64,000 bases of DNA, from positions 5,204,734 through 5,268,733 of the forward strand of contig NC_061806.1 of NCBI RefSeq assembly GCF_021462225.1. Direction: 5' to 3'. Positions 12,848 to 24,836 of this stretch are shown here, one piece after another (the stretch's first letter is position 1; each line of letters opens with the position of its first letter). The DNA comes from Girardinichthys multiradiatus (taxonomy: Eukaryota > Chordata > Actinopteri > Cyprinodontiformes > Goodeidae). Under the pieces are notes generated by a model. That model had not been told where the DNA came from and did no database searches. It saw only the letters and a list, made by a program, of their open reading frames with translations. The translations under genes were made by a program, and so were the position numbers.

Positions 12848-13027
12848 TGTTACGTCCCCAAGGCAGTCTAGGGGCATAGGGGGAAGGTAACAATAAATGA
12901 CCAGGGAATGAAGAGACAACAACCAGGAAGGTATAGTTAATTATTTATTTAAAAGATAAACAAAATAATCTTGAGCTTGAGGGAAGGGGGAGGAAAAAGA
13001 TGGGGAGAATTATTAAAAATTCCGGGT
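12848..13027 (-). mobile_element. Fragment starting TGTTACGTCCCC, possible LTR end
   Basis: Gypsy integrase similarity stops at 12847, and the next bases, TGTTACGTCCCCAAGGCAG, look like the end of an LTR or DNA element. The LINE 3' tail begins 180 bp later, so only one end is visible. A run reading TTATTTATTTA near 12940 could be a reversed polyadenylation region. The class is uncertain. Confidence 0.3.
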
Positions 13028-13103
13028 TTCTAATTCAAATTCAATTCAATTCAAAAATACTTTATTAATCCCAAAGGGAAATTAAATGTTGTTATAGCTC
13101 ATA

Positions 13104-14005
13104 TTATGAAGGTTTCCTCAAAGAGCCGTTGTAGATGCTGATGGCTGTGGGCAGGAAGGATCTCCTGTAGCGCTCCGTCTTACAGCACATCTGAAGAAGC
13201 TTCTGACTGAAGACACTCTGTTGTTGTAGGACAGTCTCATGAAGAGGATGCTCAGGGTTCTTCATTTTATTAAGAATCCGTCTTTCCACGATGATCTCCA
13301 GGGGTTCCAGAGGAGTCCCCAGAACAGAGCCAGCCTTTTTTTTTAGCTTGTTGAGCTTTTTTAAGTCCCTGGCTCTGATGCAGCTTCCCCAGCAGATGAT
13401 GGCAGAAGAGATCACACTCTCCACAACAGACTTATAGAAGATATGCAGCATCTTGCTGCAAACACCAAAGGACCTAAGCTTCCTCAAGAAGTACAGTCTG
13501 TTCTGTCCCTTCTTATAGATGGCTTCACAGTTGCATCTCCACTCCAGTCTGTTGTTCAGGTGAACACCGAGGTATTTATACTCCTCCACCACCTCCACCT
13601 TTTCTCCCATGATGGAAATAGTTTTTGACTTATTCCTGTTTCTCTTCAAATCTACAATCATCTCCTTTGTTTTAGTCACGTTCAAAATGAGATGATTGTT
13701 TCCACAGCATGCCAAAAGCGGTCCACCACCTTCCTGTACTCAGCTTCTTGTCCATCTTTGATCCACCCCACGACTGCAGAATCATCCGAGTATTTCTGCA
13801 GATGACAGGAGCCTGTCTTGTACTGGAAGTCTGAGGTGTACAGAGTGAAAAGGAATGGTGAGAGTACAGTCCCCTGTGGTGCTCCTGTGCTGCTGAATAC
13901 CTGGTTAGACTCACAACCCTTCAGTCTCACAAACTGTGTTCTGTTTGTCAGATAGTCTTTGATCCAGGAGATTGTTGAGGCCTCCACCTGAGTCTTCTGG
14001 AGTTT
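13104..14005 (-). pseudogene. LINE reverse transcriptase, C-terminal half
   Basis: Minus-strand frames 13987-13682 and 13715-13104 carry 'GAPQGTVLSPFLFTLY' (RT block 4), then 'KYSDDSAVVG', the catalytic motif C with SDD in place of YADD. They continue with the thumb and a C-terminal block ending 'RRSFLPTAISIYNGSL'. SDD is also present in the plus copy near 58195, so it is a family trait and not a lesion. The two frames overlap with a frameshift near 13690. The upstream RT continues at 15791 beyond the inserted LTR. Confidence 0.85.
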
Positions 14006-14009
14006 CTGA

Positions 14010-15790
14010 TGTTGTAAATATAGATCTGAGAATATTATTTAATATTTAATATTAATATTTTAATATTAATATTTTAATATTTTACCAAATAATATTCCGG
14101 TCTGTTAAGGATTGTCCTGTGAATACCAGCCCCATTAAGGCGATGGTATTAGGACAGAATACAAAGGTGTGAGACGAGCACAGAATGAATTCACACAATT
14201 TCTTAAAATACAAGAATTTATTAACAAAAATAAGTCAACTCAAAGTCAAACATATTTCAATCAACAAACTCTTTACTATGCTAAAACAATCCAACTAAAC
14301 AAGCAGAATTAAAGAATAATGAAGACTAATGGACTATGTACAATATAAACAAGTTGATTAAAGATGATTAGAAATCATGACCAAAAAGAGTGATGCAACA
14401 TTACCATGCAATGTTTATGTTTGAGAACCAAGGATTATCTTGAAGAATCTGGAAGTGAAGTTAAGTTAGTTTTGGAACTAACTTAGAAAATAATCAGCAA
14501 CATCTAGACAACCCTTCACAATGCAAGATCAGATTAAATATTATCTTAATAAAATAATGTTTTAAATAATGATCTGCTGAATAAAACCAACCTCCTGGAT
14601 GACTAATTCTCAACGGTGTCTAATTAGCTGCCTTCATTTATTAAAATAATATTTGAAGAAATATTATATTGAGAAATATAAGAAATATATATATATTGAG
14701 TATTTTGGAAAAGAGCCAAATCTTTCTGGAGAAATGGGGCTTAATGGTGTTTACTTAGTTATCAACTCTAGCAAATGATGTTCAGGGACTATTATTCACT
14801 AGCTTGAAAACTAACAACCTTTCTGTTGACTAGCCTTAATGCTAGCACACGTGTTCTTACCGGCTGGCCGTTGGGCTAACAAAGAAGCTAGCTAAAGTGC
14901 TAAGCTAGAGATAGCTTAGCGCCAGAATCAACACATACCTTTAAAATACCAGGGTTAAAATGCATAAGCGCTGACGGCGCGTTATGAGCAATGTTCTGGT
15001 TAAAACCACCCTTTAAATAAAGTTTATCTTAGCTTTAAAACATACAAAGAACACGAACCGGCCTGGGTGCTACAGGTAGCATGCTAGCACCAAGATAGCC
15101 GAGTTCCACAAAACAAACTTCATAACATGAAAACGTTTAGATCATTTCATCCTAAACCAATCTGTTAATCTGCCCAAAACCCAACCTCTGAACCTGTTGA
15201 GGGAATGTTGTCCCAAGGCGAAGTTTGAAGAAGATATCCGTCGTGAACAAAGAGTTAGCTTCCCGCTAACTTCTTCAGTTTCTTCTGATCCGAAGGTGCG
15301 TTTGTTCTGTGAACAAAGGTTAGCTTCCCGCTAACTTCCTCAGTTTCTCCCGATCAGAAGGTGACCAGCTGTTCGTTACCGTAAACACGGTTGCGGCCGT
15401 CGTCTTTCCTCCAGACTCGGCTTGTCGAAACAGCTTCTCCACCGGCTTCTCTCGGAACACCGTTTGCTTCTGTGGGGCCTCAAAGAGAAAATGTAAGCAA
15501 CTCTTACACCTTAATTTCTCCGTTCATGAATGAAAATACCGGATACACAGACAAAAGACATTCAGCGCGCTGTGTTCCCTCCTGACCGGTCCCTCTGGCA
15601 GGCCGTATGGAAGAGAAAGACTTGTGGAAAGGTGGGACTTTTATTTGGGTATTGGCGCCACAGGAAGTCCGCAGTTACCCCCTTTCCTGGCTGTGCTGGA
15701 AGAAGGTTAATGTACTTTATTTTGAAAGGTTCCAGGAAAGTATGTACCGGAGTTTTAGTGTTGAAAACCCATGGCTCTGTGGTCCCAACA
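14010..15790 (-). mobile_element. Solo ERV LTR (1.78 kb) inserted in the LINE
   Basis: The block starts TGTTGTAAATATAG and ends GGTCCCAACA on the plus strand, giving TG...CA ends. It is flanked by a perfect 4-bp duplication CTGA (14006-14009 and 15791-15794). The LINE reading resumes exactly across it. The central 1.2 kb is alignable, in reverse, with the outer ERV LTR at 29274-30314 plus 44913-45450, so both belong to one ERV family. On the minus strand an AATAAA lies in its right half. U3 holds a 67-bp tandem duplication. Confidence 0.9.
15243..15363 (-). promoter_or_regulatory. Tandem 67-bp duplication in LTR U3, enhancer-like
   Basis: Two adjacent copies share GTTAGCTTCCCGCTAACTTC, then 'cagtttct', 'gatc' and 'gaaggtg'. 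The period is about 67 bp (starts near 15244 and 15311). Each unit contains the imperfect dyad GTTAGC...GCTAAC. On the minus strand the duplication lies 430-550 bp from the LTR start, where retroviral U3 enhancer repeats usually occur. An enhancer role is inferred. Confidence 0.55.
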
Positions 15791-16690
15791 CTGACAAAGC
15801 AAATCAGGTTGGATTGTATTAAATGCACTGGAGAAATCAAAGAACATGATCCTCACAGTGCTACTGGCTTTGTCCAGATGACAGTGGGTTTGTTGAAGCA
15901 GGTGCATGATGGCATCTTCAACTCCAACTCCACAGCAATAAGCAAACTGAAGGGGGTCCTGATGGTTTACTGTTTGCTTACTCAGGTGGGCCAACAGGAG
16001 TCTCTCTAGGACCTTCATGACGTGAGATGTCAGGGCAACAGGTCTATAGTCATTGAGGACTGATGGGTGAGTTTTCTTTGGTACCGGAACAAGACAGGAG
16101 GTCTTCCACAACACCGGAACCTTCTTCTGGGCCAGGCTAAGGTTGAAGAGGTGCTGCAGAATCCCAGAGCTGCTCTGCACAGGCCTTCAGGACTCTAGGG
16201 CTGATGTGATCTGGACCTGCAGCCTTATTCCTATTCAGTCTCTCCAGTTGTCTCTTCACCTGACTTCTTGACACACATGTGGAAGGGGGAAGCAAAGGAA
16301 GCATCAGCATCTTCTGATATGGTTCAAGGCAAACATGTAGAAGCAGAAGGGTCTAGGGCTGAGGTGGAAGATAAAAAATGTGAGGTGGTACTGGACAGCT
16401 GTGGGTCCTGTGGGTCAAAGGAAGATGGAATGTCTGTTTGACTGTGAGCAGGAGAGGAGGATGCGAAGCTTGTTTCTGAATTGAACCTATTGAAGAATGT
16501 GTTCAGTTCATTGGCTCTGTCCAGACCTCCATCGGTCTGATCATCCTTCTGCTTGAAGCCTGTGATCTTCTTCATCCCTGTCCACACATCTCTGATATTG
16601 TTTTGCTGGAGCTTGCTCTCCAGCTTCTTCTTGTACACCTCCTTGCTGTCTCTTATCTTGACTTTAAGTTGCTTCTGTATAATCCTCAAT
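15791..16690 (-). pseudogene. LINE RT N-terminal half and linker
   Basis: The frame 16180-15795 reads 'NDYRPVALTSHVMKVLERLL' (RT block 1), 'PLQFAYCCGVGVEDAI' (block 2) and 'FFDFSSAFNTIQ' (motif A with the first catalytic Asp). Reading then stops at the LTR. Upstream, 16689-16324 encodes the basic linker with 'IRDVWTGMKKITGFKQK' and a Ser-rich segment. Stops and frame changes between 16180 and 16324 separate linker from RT. Confidence 0.85.
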
Positions 16691-18070
16691 AATTCTCTGT
16701 CTCCCTCTCTGAAGGCTCTTTTTTCTTGTTAAGCAGGTCCTTCAGGTCATTGGTGATCCAAGGTTTGTTATTGGGGAAGCATCTCACGGTTCTGGTGGGG
16801 ATGATGTTATCCACACAGAAGTTTATATAGTCGGTTACACACTCAGTCATGGCATTGATGTCCTCTCCATGTGGCTGGCACATGATACTACAGCAAAAGA
16901 GATTTTATTAATATAAATTTTTTTTGAGTTTTAACAGTTTTTTTTTTTCCCTTTCTGGGCTGTAATCATATGAAATAAGCATCTCATTGTTTAATCCATT
17001 ATAGCCAGTCTGTAGCCTCAAAGCAACCTTGCAGAGCTTCTTCAGCTTCCTGTGACCATTTTCTCACAGTCCTCTTTATTACGGGTTGGCTCTGAACAAG
17101 GGGTTTATATTTCGAGCAGAGAAAAACAAGATTGTGATCTGATTTGCCTAGAGGAGGTCTTGCTGTAGAGATGTATGAGTCCTTGACATTTGCATAAAAC
17201 AAATCCAATGTTTTGTTTTCTCTGGTAGAGCAGCTGACAAATTGTTGAAACGTTGGAAGTGTAGCAGAGAGTGAAGCATGGTTAAAATCACCAGAAATTG
17301 CCACAAAAGCATTGGGGTTTTGTGTCTGTAGCTTAGCAACAACTGAGCTGATGGCATCACATGCAGTGTCAGCAACAGCGGAAGGTGGAACGTAAACTGT
17401 TGCCAAAATAACACTGGTGAACTCTCTGGGTAAATAATATGAACAAACACTTACTGCCAACAGTTCAATATCTGGACTGCAGAGATGACACTTCACAGTT
17501 ACATGTCCTGGATTACACCATCTGTTGTTCACAAGAACTGCCAGTCCACCTCCTTTATATTTGCCGCTCCTCTTTAAATCTCTATGGTTAAAAAGCCCGA
17601 CAGAGAGACGCTGGAGTCAGGGATATGATCCTGCAGCCATGTCTCAGTAAAACACATGATACTGCATGCCCGGTACTCTGTCTGGGTCCTTTGTAGGGCT
17701 TGGAGTTCATCCAACTTGTTTCCCAACGATCTCACATTGCCCATCAAAATTGACGGAAGAGATGGTTTGAACTTCCTCCTTCTCTCTCTTCTCTTAGCTC
17801 CTGCTCTGCATCCATGGCGTCTTATTTTCAACTCATCATGGATTTGGGGTTGTAACTGAAGTATTATTTGAGCTTTTGAGATATTAATCAGCTGCTCCCG
17901 GTTGTAAGAAACAACCCCGTTGCCATGGCAATGCATCATATCAAATGTCCAAAAATTGAAAGTATTAAGAAACATCCTCCAAGCTGCACAGCATCCGACA
18001 CTGGAGTGGACAGTCATCCAAAAAAAAAAAATCAACTGTATCCACCACAAGAGGAATAGTTCCCACAAAA
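16690..18070 (-). pseudogene. LINE APE endonuclease domain
   Basis: On the minus strand the frame from 18068 contains 'LMGNVRSLGNKLDELQ' (N of the metal-binding pocket) and 'MCFTETWL' (catalytic Glu). The frame from 17532 contains 'ISGDFNHASL' (Asp/Asn) and 'LGKSDHNLVFL' (terminal SDH triad). The key residues are therefore visible but split by a frameshift near 17560, and further breaks follow near 16900-17000. The domain nicks target DNA in LINE retrotransposition. This copy cannot make one continuous protein. Confidence 0.85.
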
Positions 18071-18159
18071 GAATAAATCAGAATCAAAAGTAACAGAGCT
18101 ACTCCAACCTGCTGCCACCTTGAGCGGTGCAATTCTAGAACATAAAAGGTGAGCTTCTA

Positions 18160-18459
18160 CAGGGGTTGGACAATGAAACTGAAACACCTGTCATTTTAGT
18201 ATGGGAAGTTTCATGGCTAAATTGGACCAGCCTGGTAGCCTGTCTTCATTGATTGCACCAGTAAGAGCAGAGTGTGAAGGTTCTATTAGCAGGGTCAGAG
18301 CACAGTTTTGCTCAAATTATTGAAATGCACACAACATTATGGGTGACATACCAGAGTTCAAAAGAGGACAAATCTGTGACCAAGACAGCAAGTCTTTGCG
18401 ATGTATCAAGAGCCATGGTATCCAGGGTAATGTCAGCATACCACCAAGAAGGACGAACC
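18160..18459 (+). mobile_element. Tc1-like transposon, 5' fragment
   Basis: CAGGGGTTGGACAATGAAAC starts after TA (18158-18159). The 300 bp match the left part of the Tc1 element at 52481-53729, including the start of its transposase. A segment of about 25 bp present in the other copy is missing near 18370. Similarity stops at 18459, where TGTCAGGATCTG begins. Confidence 0.85.
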
Positions 18460-18915
18460 TGTCAGGATCTGTCGCCTTTTGGACTCTGTGGTGGCTTTGT
18501 GTTATTTTGAGTGTTTGGTTGTTTCTTCCCCCCCTCGTTCATAGCTCCTTTAGTTACTGTTGTTTTTCTTATAACTTAGTATGGTTTTCTCTTTGTTGTC
18601 ATTGTTGCCATTATTATTATGATTGTTCTCTGTTTTCCTTGGGTTCTTTTATTAGTTCTCCATCTGGTTTCTCTGTGTTTTATTTGTGGTTAGGTATTTG
18701 TTTCTTCCCCCTTGCACTCTTCTGCTTATTAGTTTATTTTTCTGTTACTTTTCAGTTATACTGTGTTCAGTCTTTGTTTCCTAGTCCTCCCAGTCTGGTT
18801 CTCTTTATCTTAATTCTCCAGTCCCTCTTTATAGGTTAGCTTTTGTTATTGTTTACTTTTATTTTTGTCCCCGCTTCCTCTGCCTCATTCACAGTTTGTT
18901 CTTTCAGTATTGAAG
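18460..18915 (+). mobile_element. Pyrimidine-rich repeat with LTR-like start
   Basis: The block begins TGTCAGGATCTG, the same 12 bases as the solo LTR at 2040, at the exact point where Tc1 similarity ends. It is T/C-rich and shares short phrases ('cccagtctg', 'ataggttag') with the repeat at 50235-51060. No matching CA end or target duplication was found. A truncated LTR is the best guess. Confidence 0.35.
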
Positions 18916-18917
18916 AA

Positions 18918-19140
18918 AGTAAGTAAGTAAAAATTGATTTGTATAGCACATTTCAGCACCAAGGCACTTCAAAGTGCTATACATTACAAAAACACAAAAT
19001 CCTAAAAACCATCAAGCGGATATTTATAACAGTCATGGGGGAAAAGTTGACAGTGTGTGAATGTATGTGAATGGGAATGACGGATTTCATTGTAAAGCGT
19101 CTTTGAGGGACCTTAAAAGCGCTAATAAAGGTGAGATGTT
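18918..19140 (+). mobile_element. LINE/SINE 3'-tail-like fragment
   Basis: The phrases 'tttgtatagcacatttcagcac', 'aaagtgctatacat' and 'aaagcgtctttgagggacc' recur in the 3' regions of teleost LINEs and SINEs. There is no coding sequence. Assignment is by phrase resemblance only. Confidence 0.35.
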
Positions 19141-20059
19141 ATAACGATCATTGCCAAACTTCTATCTCAATATAAGGTTTCCAGAATTTTTCCAAAATCA
19201 TATAAAGACACCAAAGGTTCTAGCTGTATTTAAAATACTGATAAACATAAGAAAGCTCATAGACCTGTCTTCAGTTTTTCACAATTCTTTTACAAACAGG
19301 GTAATAAAACGTTTATGTGGCCAATGTCTGTCCATTTTGTCTGTCTGTTTTTGTGAAATGAAATGAAATGTCTGCTTCATGTTATGTAAAATTAGGGTAT
19401 ATGTGCATAATAACAATTAAAAACTACAATAGCAGGTCTGATCCTCAACAGTACCATAATATTAGGTCAGTTCTTTATGGCAAAACAAAAGGATTTTAAC
19501 AGATGTTTGGACTTTTTCCAGTCAGGCTCAGAATGATCAAACTAGATTCAAATATAACACAAGATGAAATGTACCTTAACAGAATTACTGGACTTGACTG
19601 AAGTGGAGAAAACTTAAGTTAATTGAAACAAAATTTTGTTACTTGAAATAAATGCAAAGTGTAATTAAAAGGGAAGATCTATAGCTGACTGAAACTGTAC
19701 GGTGTGTCTATAAAACTGGGTAAGACAAACTAAGATTATAAGATAATATGCTCTTAATTTTTGTGCTCATCAATTTTTATTTTTATTTTAAGCCTTCTAA
19801 ACTGATGAGGAGTGAGTTTTTTCCAGAACTAATGAAACCTAAACTAAACCAAGCATTATTAAAATAATAGCAACTAACAAAAATAGTGACCTCATTCTTA
19901 AATATAATGATGACTTACTGCATTAAAAAAATAGATACATCTAAATAAAGCTAGATTAGAATAGAACATTCAGAGCCGTTATAAACTTGCTGATGAATAC
20001 CTCAAAAATTGTTATGGAACCAGATGATTAAAAGAGAGCAGCTCTATCATGACACCATA
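19141..20059. other. No feature recognised
   Basis: AT-rich sequence of about 0.9 kb with no frame of note. It may contain decayed pol of the outer ERV that begins to be recognisable near 20060. Confidence 0.4.
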
Positions 20060-20709
20060 CAGGCCTTATTAACATCTTGGACGGCACATGTATGAAAAGA
20101 AATTAAAAAAAAGGTATAATTGGCGGCACAATGGAAAAATACAGAATTATTACTGAAATTATTAAATGCTTTGCTGTTACCAGCTAAATTAGTTGAGTGT
20201 TAATGTGAAGGGATTACTACATGCCCTGAAGGAAAGCCTATATTACCTAAATCAATGTTCCACTGGGCTGCCAATGTGAGCCATGGGCAGAGCCATGTCT
20301 CAACAGGGGGATGATTGGCCTAGTGAACAAACGATTCACTAAATATGGATTTAATACTTACTCAAAAAATAAATACATTTGGGCATCTTCTTTGATATGT
20401 GTAAAACGTAACCCCCAACGAAATCTTTCCCTGCAAAGGACCAGATGCTATAACGGTGGCAAAAGCACTTTGTAAATATATAATACCCACATTTGGAATT
20501 CCAAGAAGGATTTATAGTGATAATGGAACACATTTTGTTGACAAAGTCATATAAGAACTTGGTACATTTTTTAAGATTGACCTGAAAACACATTGTAGCT
20601 ACCACCCCCAGAGTGCAGGGTTGATAGAGAGAACAAATGGGACAGTTAAAAGTAAGCTTAGAAAGACAATGGAAGAAACAAACAGAAATTGGGTTGAATG
20701 TTTAGACAG
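20060..20709 (+). pseudogene. Outer ERV pol: RNase H end and integrase
   Basis: Plus-strand reading gives an integrase zinc-finger region ('HWAANVSHGQSHVSTGGM', near 20255-20310) and the catalytic-core blocks 'GIPRRIYSDNGTHFV' (second Asp) and 'YHPQSAGLIERTNGTVK' (Glu). The part between zinc finger and core, including the first catalytic Asp, is deleted near 20420, and stops are present. Reading breaks at 20709 at 'NWVECL' and resumes at 27912. It is the oldest recognisable piece of the plus-strand ERV. Its upstream pol, gag and 5' LTR are not found. Confidence 0.8.
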
Positions 20710-21352
20710 TGTGGGAGAAGAAAGTTTCCCAATTTGAAAATAATGAAGAGACAACTGGTTTCCTCTCAAAGCCGACGTGAGGGACCTTTTATTCAGAAGA
20801 CATCTCTGAATACATCTTCATACAAAATCCCAAAGAATCCCAAAATACCTTTCATGAGTCAAGATATATATATACAACAGTTGTGTATGTGAGACGTTTT
20901 GACCAATCAGATGTACCCTTTCACTTATGAACATTTTGGCACTCACAACTTTGATTCTCAAGTGCAGTTCCAGGAATACAGAACCAGCAAACATCTGCAG
21001 GAAATCTAACTGGTCTACGTGACAGGTTGTACCATAACACTTTCATCACTCTGGTCAACTCCCCATTCCTGAGCTAAACTGGACTGCTGAACTAATGTTA
21101 AAGCAACCAGGCAGGATTCAGGATAACTGTTTCCATCCAGCCTACAAGTTTGCTTCTACAATAACAAGTCTATCAGTCTTTCATCATGCCAAGACTGTTT
21201 CCTTATCTATCTTGTTCCCACACCGGCCTTCAATGCTGCTCAGAGTGACTTTTCCCTTATTCCCAGAACAATCTACGCAGAATTCATTTTACATATGGTA
21301 AAAACAATAGTAACACTTTTTAATTTACCAAACGAAGCTTTATGCTTCCACA
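20710..21352 (+). mobile_element. LTR-like left end of a 7.2-kb insertion
   Basis: The block runs from TGTGGGAGAAGAAAG to TATGCTTCCACA (643 bp), with TGTGG...CCACA ends. It starts exactly where the outer integrase stops. Its last 112 bp (21241-21352) recur at 27797-27908, where the integrase resumes. Orientation is not proven. No tRNA-type primer site follows the right end. Confidence 0.6.
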
Positions 21353-22205
21353 TATATACCCCTAATTAGGTTTCTAAGCTAATATACAGCTGAGAGAGGT
21401 CTTATATTCTTATTGTAAATATCATGTGATGTTTATGAGTGAGTAAAATGAATAAAAATGTGAATGATCATGGAAAATAGTGAAATTACATTATGTACAA
21501 AATTAAGCAACCCTAAATGATTGCTCTTATTTAGGTCTGAAATTTTGGGTACAACCAATTAATGAAGATTCTATTTAAAGTTCCTATGCGCAAATTATTT
21601 TAACTGTGTTAGACTATGAGAAACTAAAACTATTCATTAATTAGACCAAATCCGGCTACTCTGTAGCTCTTCACAAAAGTCTCCTTCAGGAACACATCTC
21701 ATCAACTCACCCATGGACAAACATCCATGTCTGTCAAACTCACAAACTATGTGGCGGGAAAAAATGTCTGGAGGCATCAGAGAAAACTCATTCTTGGCCA
21801 ATCTGAATGAGAGATCTCTGTATTGAATCTAACACGTATCATTATCATCTATTTTAAGGACCATTCATGCCAATCAGGTCCTGGTTCATCATTGCTATTC
21901 ACCACAATATATGTAACAGAAAACATTGACCGTGTTGAAACTCTGGAGCTAAATACCTCTAGAATGGACACTCCCATTCTATCAGAGTGCAAAAACAGCT
22001 TGAATAAATTCAGAACCTTAAAACGACATAAAGGCAAGGTTGAAGTTATAACAGAAAATTGAAAAAAACATCAGATAAATTCTCAGCAGCAAAACAGTGT
22101 AGTTCAGTCTCTGTCCTTCGTCTTCCTGGAACATATAATAATACATACAATAATCTCAGAATGCACCATGATAGGATCTCTGTTTTACATTAACACCTTT
22201 AAAGA

Positions 22206-22560
22206 TAGGCTGCACGGTGGTGCAGTTGGTAGCACTGTTGCCTTGCAGCAACAAGGTCCTGGGTTCAATTCCCAACCAGGGGTCTTTCTGCATGGAGTTT
22301 GCATGTTCTCCCCGTGCATACATGGGTTCTCACTGGGTACTCTGGCTTCCTCCCACAGTCCAAAGACATGCCTGTTAGGTTAATTGGTCACTCTAAATTG
22401 CCCTTACGTGTACAAATGAGTGTATGCATGGTTGTTTGTGTGTTGCCCTGCAATGGACTGGTGACCTGTCTGGGGTGTACCCCACCTCTTGCCCATAGAC
22501 TGCTGGAGATAGGCACCAGCTCCCCCATGACCCACTATGGAATAAGTGGTAGAAAATGAC
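22206..22560 (+). mobile_element. tRNA-derived SINE-like repeat
   Basis: The head has RNA polymerase III promoter-like boxes: an A-box-like GGTGCAGTTGGTAGCAC (22217 on) and a B-box-like GGTTCAATTCC (22262-22272). The body has phrases common in fish genomes ('gcatgttctccccgtgc', 'tcccacagtccaaagacatg', 'ccctgcaatggactggtgac'). This is a repeat and not a functional tRNA gene. Confidence 0.7.
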
Positions 22561-24796
22561 TTAACTTTAATGATCATTATCCTTGAAGGAGTCTTATAAT
22601 CACTAACCGTTTGTTTGATTTTGTGCATAAATCATCGTTCGTTCAGCTGTTTTTTAGTTGTTCATTCCTTTCTCAAAATAAGTTGCATGTTAATTAATCA
22701 TATTGATTTTGCAGTTTATTCCAGGTGGTGGTTTGTAAGTAATGGATTATAAAATCTATTTTTGCTTTACTTATGAAAATACTCTTTAACAGTCTCTTGA
22801 AGATCAAATTTCAAGGTTTAATTTGTGATAACAATAAAGAAACCAAAATTATTTTCTATCAATCCTCAACAAAAACAAACAAATAACTACTCCTTTGACC
22901 AAAGACTGTCATTTAAAAGAAAAAAAAATGTTATCCACTTTAAGGAAATCACCTCCACTCTAACATCATAAACAACTCTCTGAAGTTGTGAAATGTTTCT
23001 TAATGTTCCACAATTCTTGTCCTGCAAATATTTTTTTGATGCCTCTAATCCTTAGGAAAACTACTGTTTGCTAACACTGATGTTTTTGAGCAATTTTACA
23101 TTCAGCACAAATACTTAAAAGGTAGAAAAGAAAGAATATTCAAAAGTAAAATTCTTTGAACAAACTTAGTAAACTGCTCACCTTTTTTTCCATGCATGTG
23201 TAATTCAAAGTTTTTATAACACTTTTTCCATTTGGCAACTCAAAAAATATTTAATGAACTTATTTTTTGTGTTATCCCCAACATATTGTGTAAGTTAAGT
23301 AGGTGTAAAGTATTTAAAACCCTTCTTTTTGTTAGATAATGGAAGGAAAAAGAAAAACATTCAAATTATTGAATACATACCTAATAATATTTATGTCCAA
23401 AGTCAGTTACTTCCATTAAAGGTTATTTTCTTGTGATGCCAAGATGTTTTAATTTATGTTTACCCTATTATATACTTTCCTTTTGTAAAGGTAACTATGA
23501 CACAATAGGTCAAATATTTCAAGTGATCCATGCCTAGTTTGCTAGTCAGTCTGCTTAACAACTGAAACTCGTTTGTAAATGTCCCTTCATTTACTTGTCG
23601 TCCTAAGTATGTGAATGCTTTACTGTTCAAATGTACTCAACACATGGACTGTATTGTAGGAATGACTCAACGGTATCCCTTTGGCCACCTCCAGTTTCAA
23701 TTAGACAAATTATGAGGCAACATTACGAATGTTTCTGTATCTTACCTTCCCCTATGTAACAGAGCATTTGATAACATTTGTATGTCTTCCATTGGAACAA
23801 GGTGGGTAGAAAGCAACAGATTAGCAGCTTCTGAAGAAAAAATCTAAGAGAAAATTTAAAAGCAATACAGTTAGTTATTTGTTAGTCAGATTTTAAATGC
23901 AACTCATGCAATCAAACCCTGGGCCTGTTTGTGTCACTTAGAAGGGAGACTGAATCTGTTCCACAATGAAACATCTCTGGTCCCATAATATTCATCTGTG
24001 TCGCTGCACGTTTCATAGTTGACAGTTTCAAAGGAGATCATGGTAATGCTGGACATGAACCTATTTCTATGCAAAAAGAACAAAGTGAACAAATTAATTA
24101 GCAACAAAGCTTTGCAGAAAATCAAATTTTTTACATTAAAATAAGATTCCGATGAATTAAAAAAATTAAACAGGCAACAAAGGATTAAAATTCAAATGAA
24201 AATAGTAGTTTAAAATTGAATGCAAAGATATATATGGAATTTCCAACCAACAGGTAATCTGTTTCTGATGCCGTATGGTTACTTATTTGATTATTTTGAC
24301 ATAGTTTCCCTAGTCTGATCACTAAATCTGCTTCTGAACTCATAGAGACTGTTCTGATATCAGTTCTTCAGCTTTTTAAGGTCAAGACATCAACAGTGAA
24401 ACATTTCTGTTAAATATCAAGTGTATTTCATAGTAGTAACCTAACCTGTCTATTAACATTATATATATAGCTTCTCAGGCTCTCCTCCGTCCCCCTTTGA
24501 ACATGTCTTGGTGAGCGGGGCGTGAGCGATTTTGCAAGTTTTTACTTTGTTAAACGCCTAATTCCCATTACAGTATTTGCTCAAATGCAGTATAAATTTG
24601 ATAAAATGTGTGGTTTGTTTGAGCTTTTTAATTTGTCCCATTTTAACGTCTTCAATATCTTATCAACCTTTATAAAGCAAAATTGTATTTATCATCTAGT
24701 TGGAGCTCAAGAGGCAATGAATTATTTTCTATGGAAAGAACTCATGATGGCCATCAATGCTTTGTTCAGTAGCTGTTTAATGTTGTAACTTATTTT

Positions 24797-24836
24797 GATT
24801 CAATTTCAAAAATACTTTATTAGTCTCCAAGTGATT
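24797..24836 (-). mobile_element. LINE 3'-tail scrap
   Basis: TTCAAAAATACTTTATTAGT matches the reverse complement of the tail of the LINE family at 13.0 and 58.9 kb. Only about 40 bp remain. Confidence 0.5.

Larger units (their letters stand above)
13028..18142 (-). mobile_element. Near full-length APE-type LINE, split by a solo LTR
   Basis: Read on the minus strand, the element runs from TCTAGAATTG near 18140 to a tail GGGATTAATAAAGTATTTTT followed by GAATT repeats near 13030. Without the 1.78-kb LTR at 14010-15790 it is about 3.3 kb. The plus-strand copy at 55725-58975 has the same two ends, supporting near full length. It encodes an APE endonuclease, a linker and a reverse transcriptase of the Jockey superfamily (L2/CR1/Rex1-like). 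Several frame breaks make it inactive. Confidence 0.85.

Noticed and set aside
18339..18839. 166-codon frame after the Tc1 fragment
   Set aside because: It joins Tc1 transposase scraps to a pyrimidine-rich repeat; the Phe/Leu/Ser content reflects T/C richness.
22217..22272. Possible tRNA gene from A- and B-box-like sequences
   Set aside because: No cloverleaf acceptor pairing is evident and the downstream body is a known kind of SINE; treated as a repeat.
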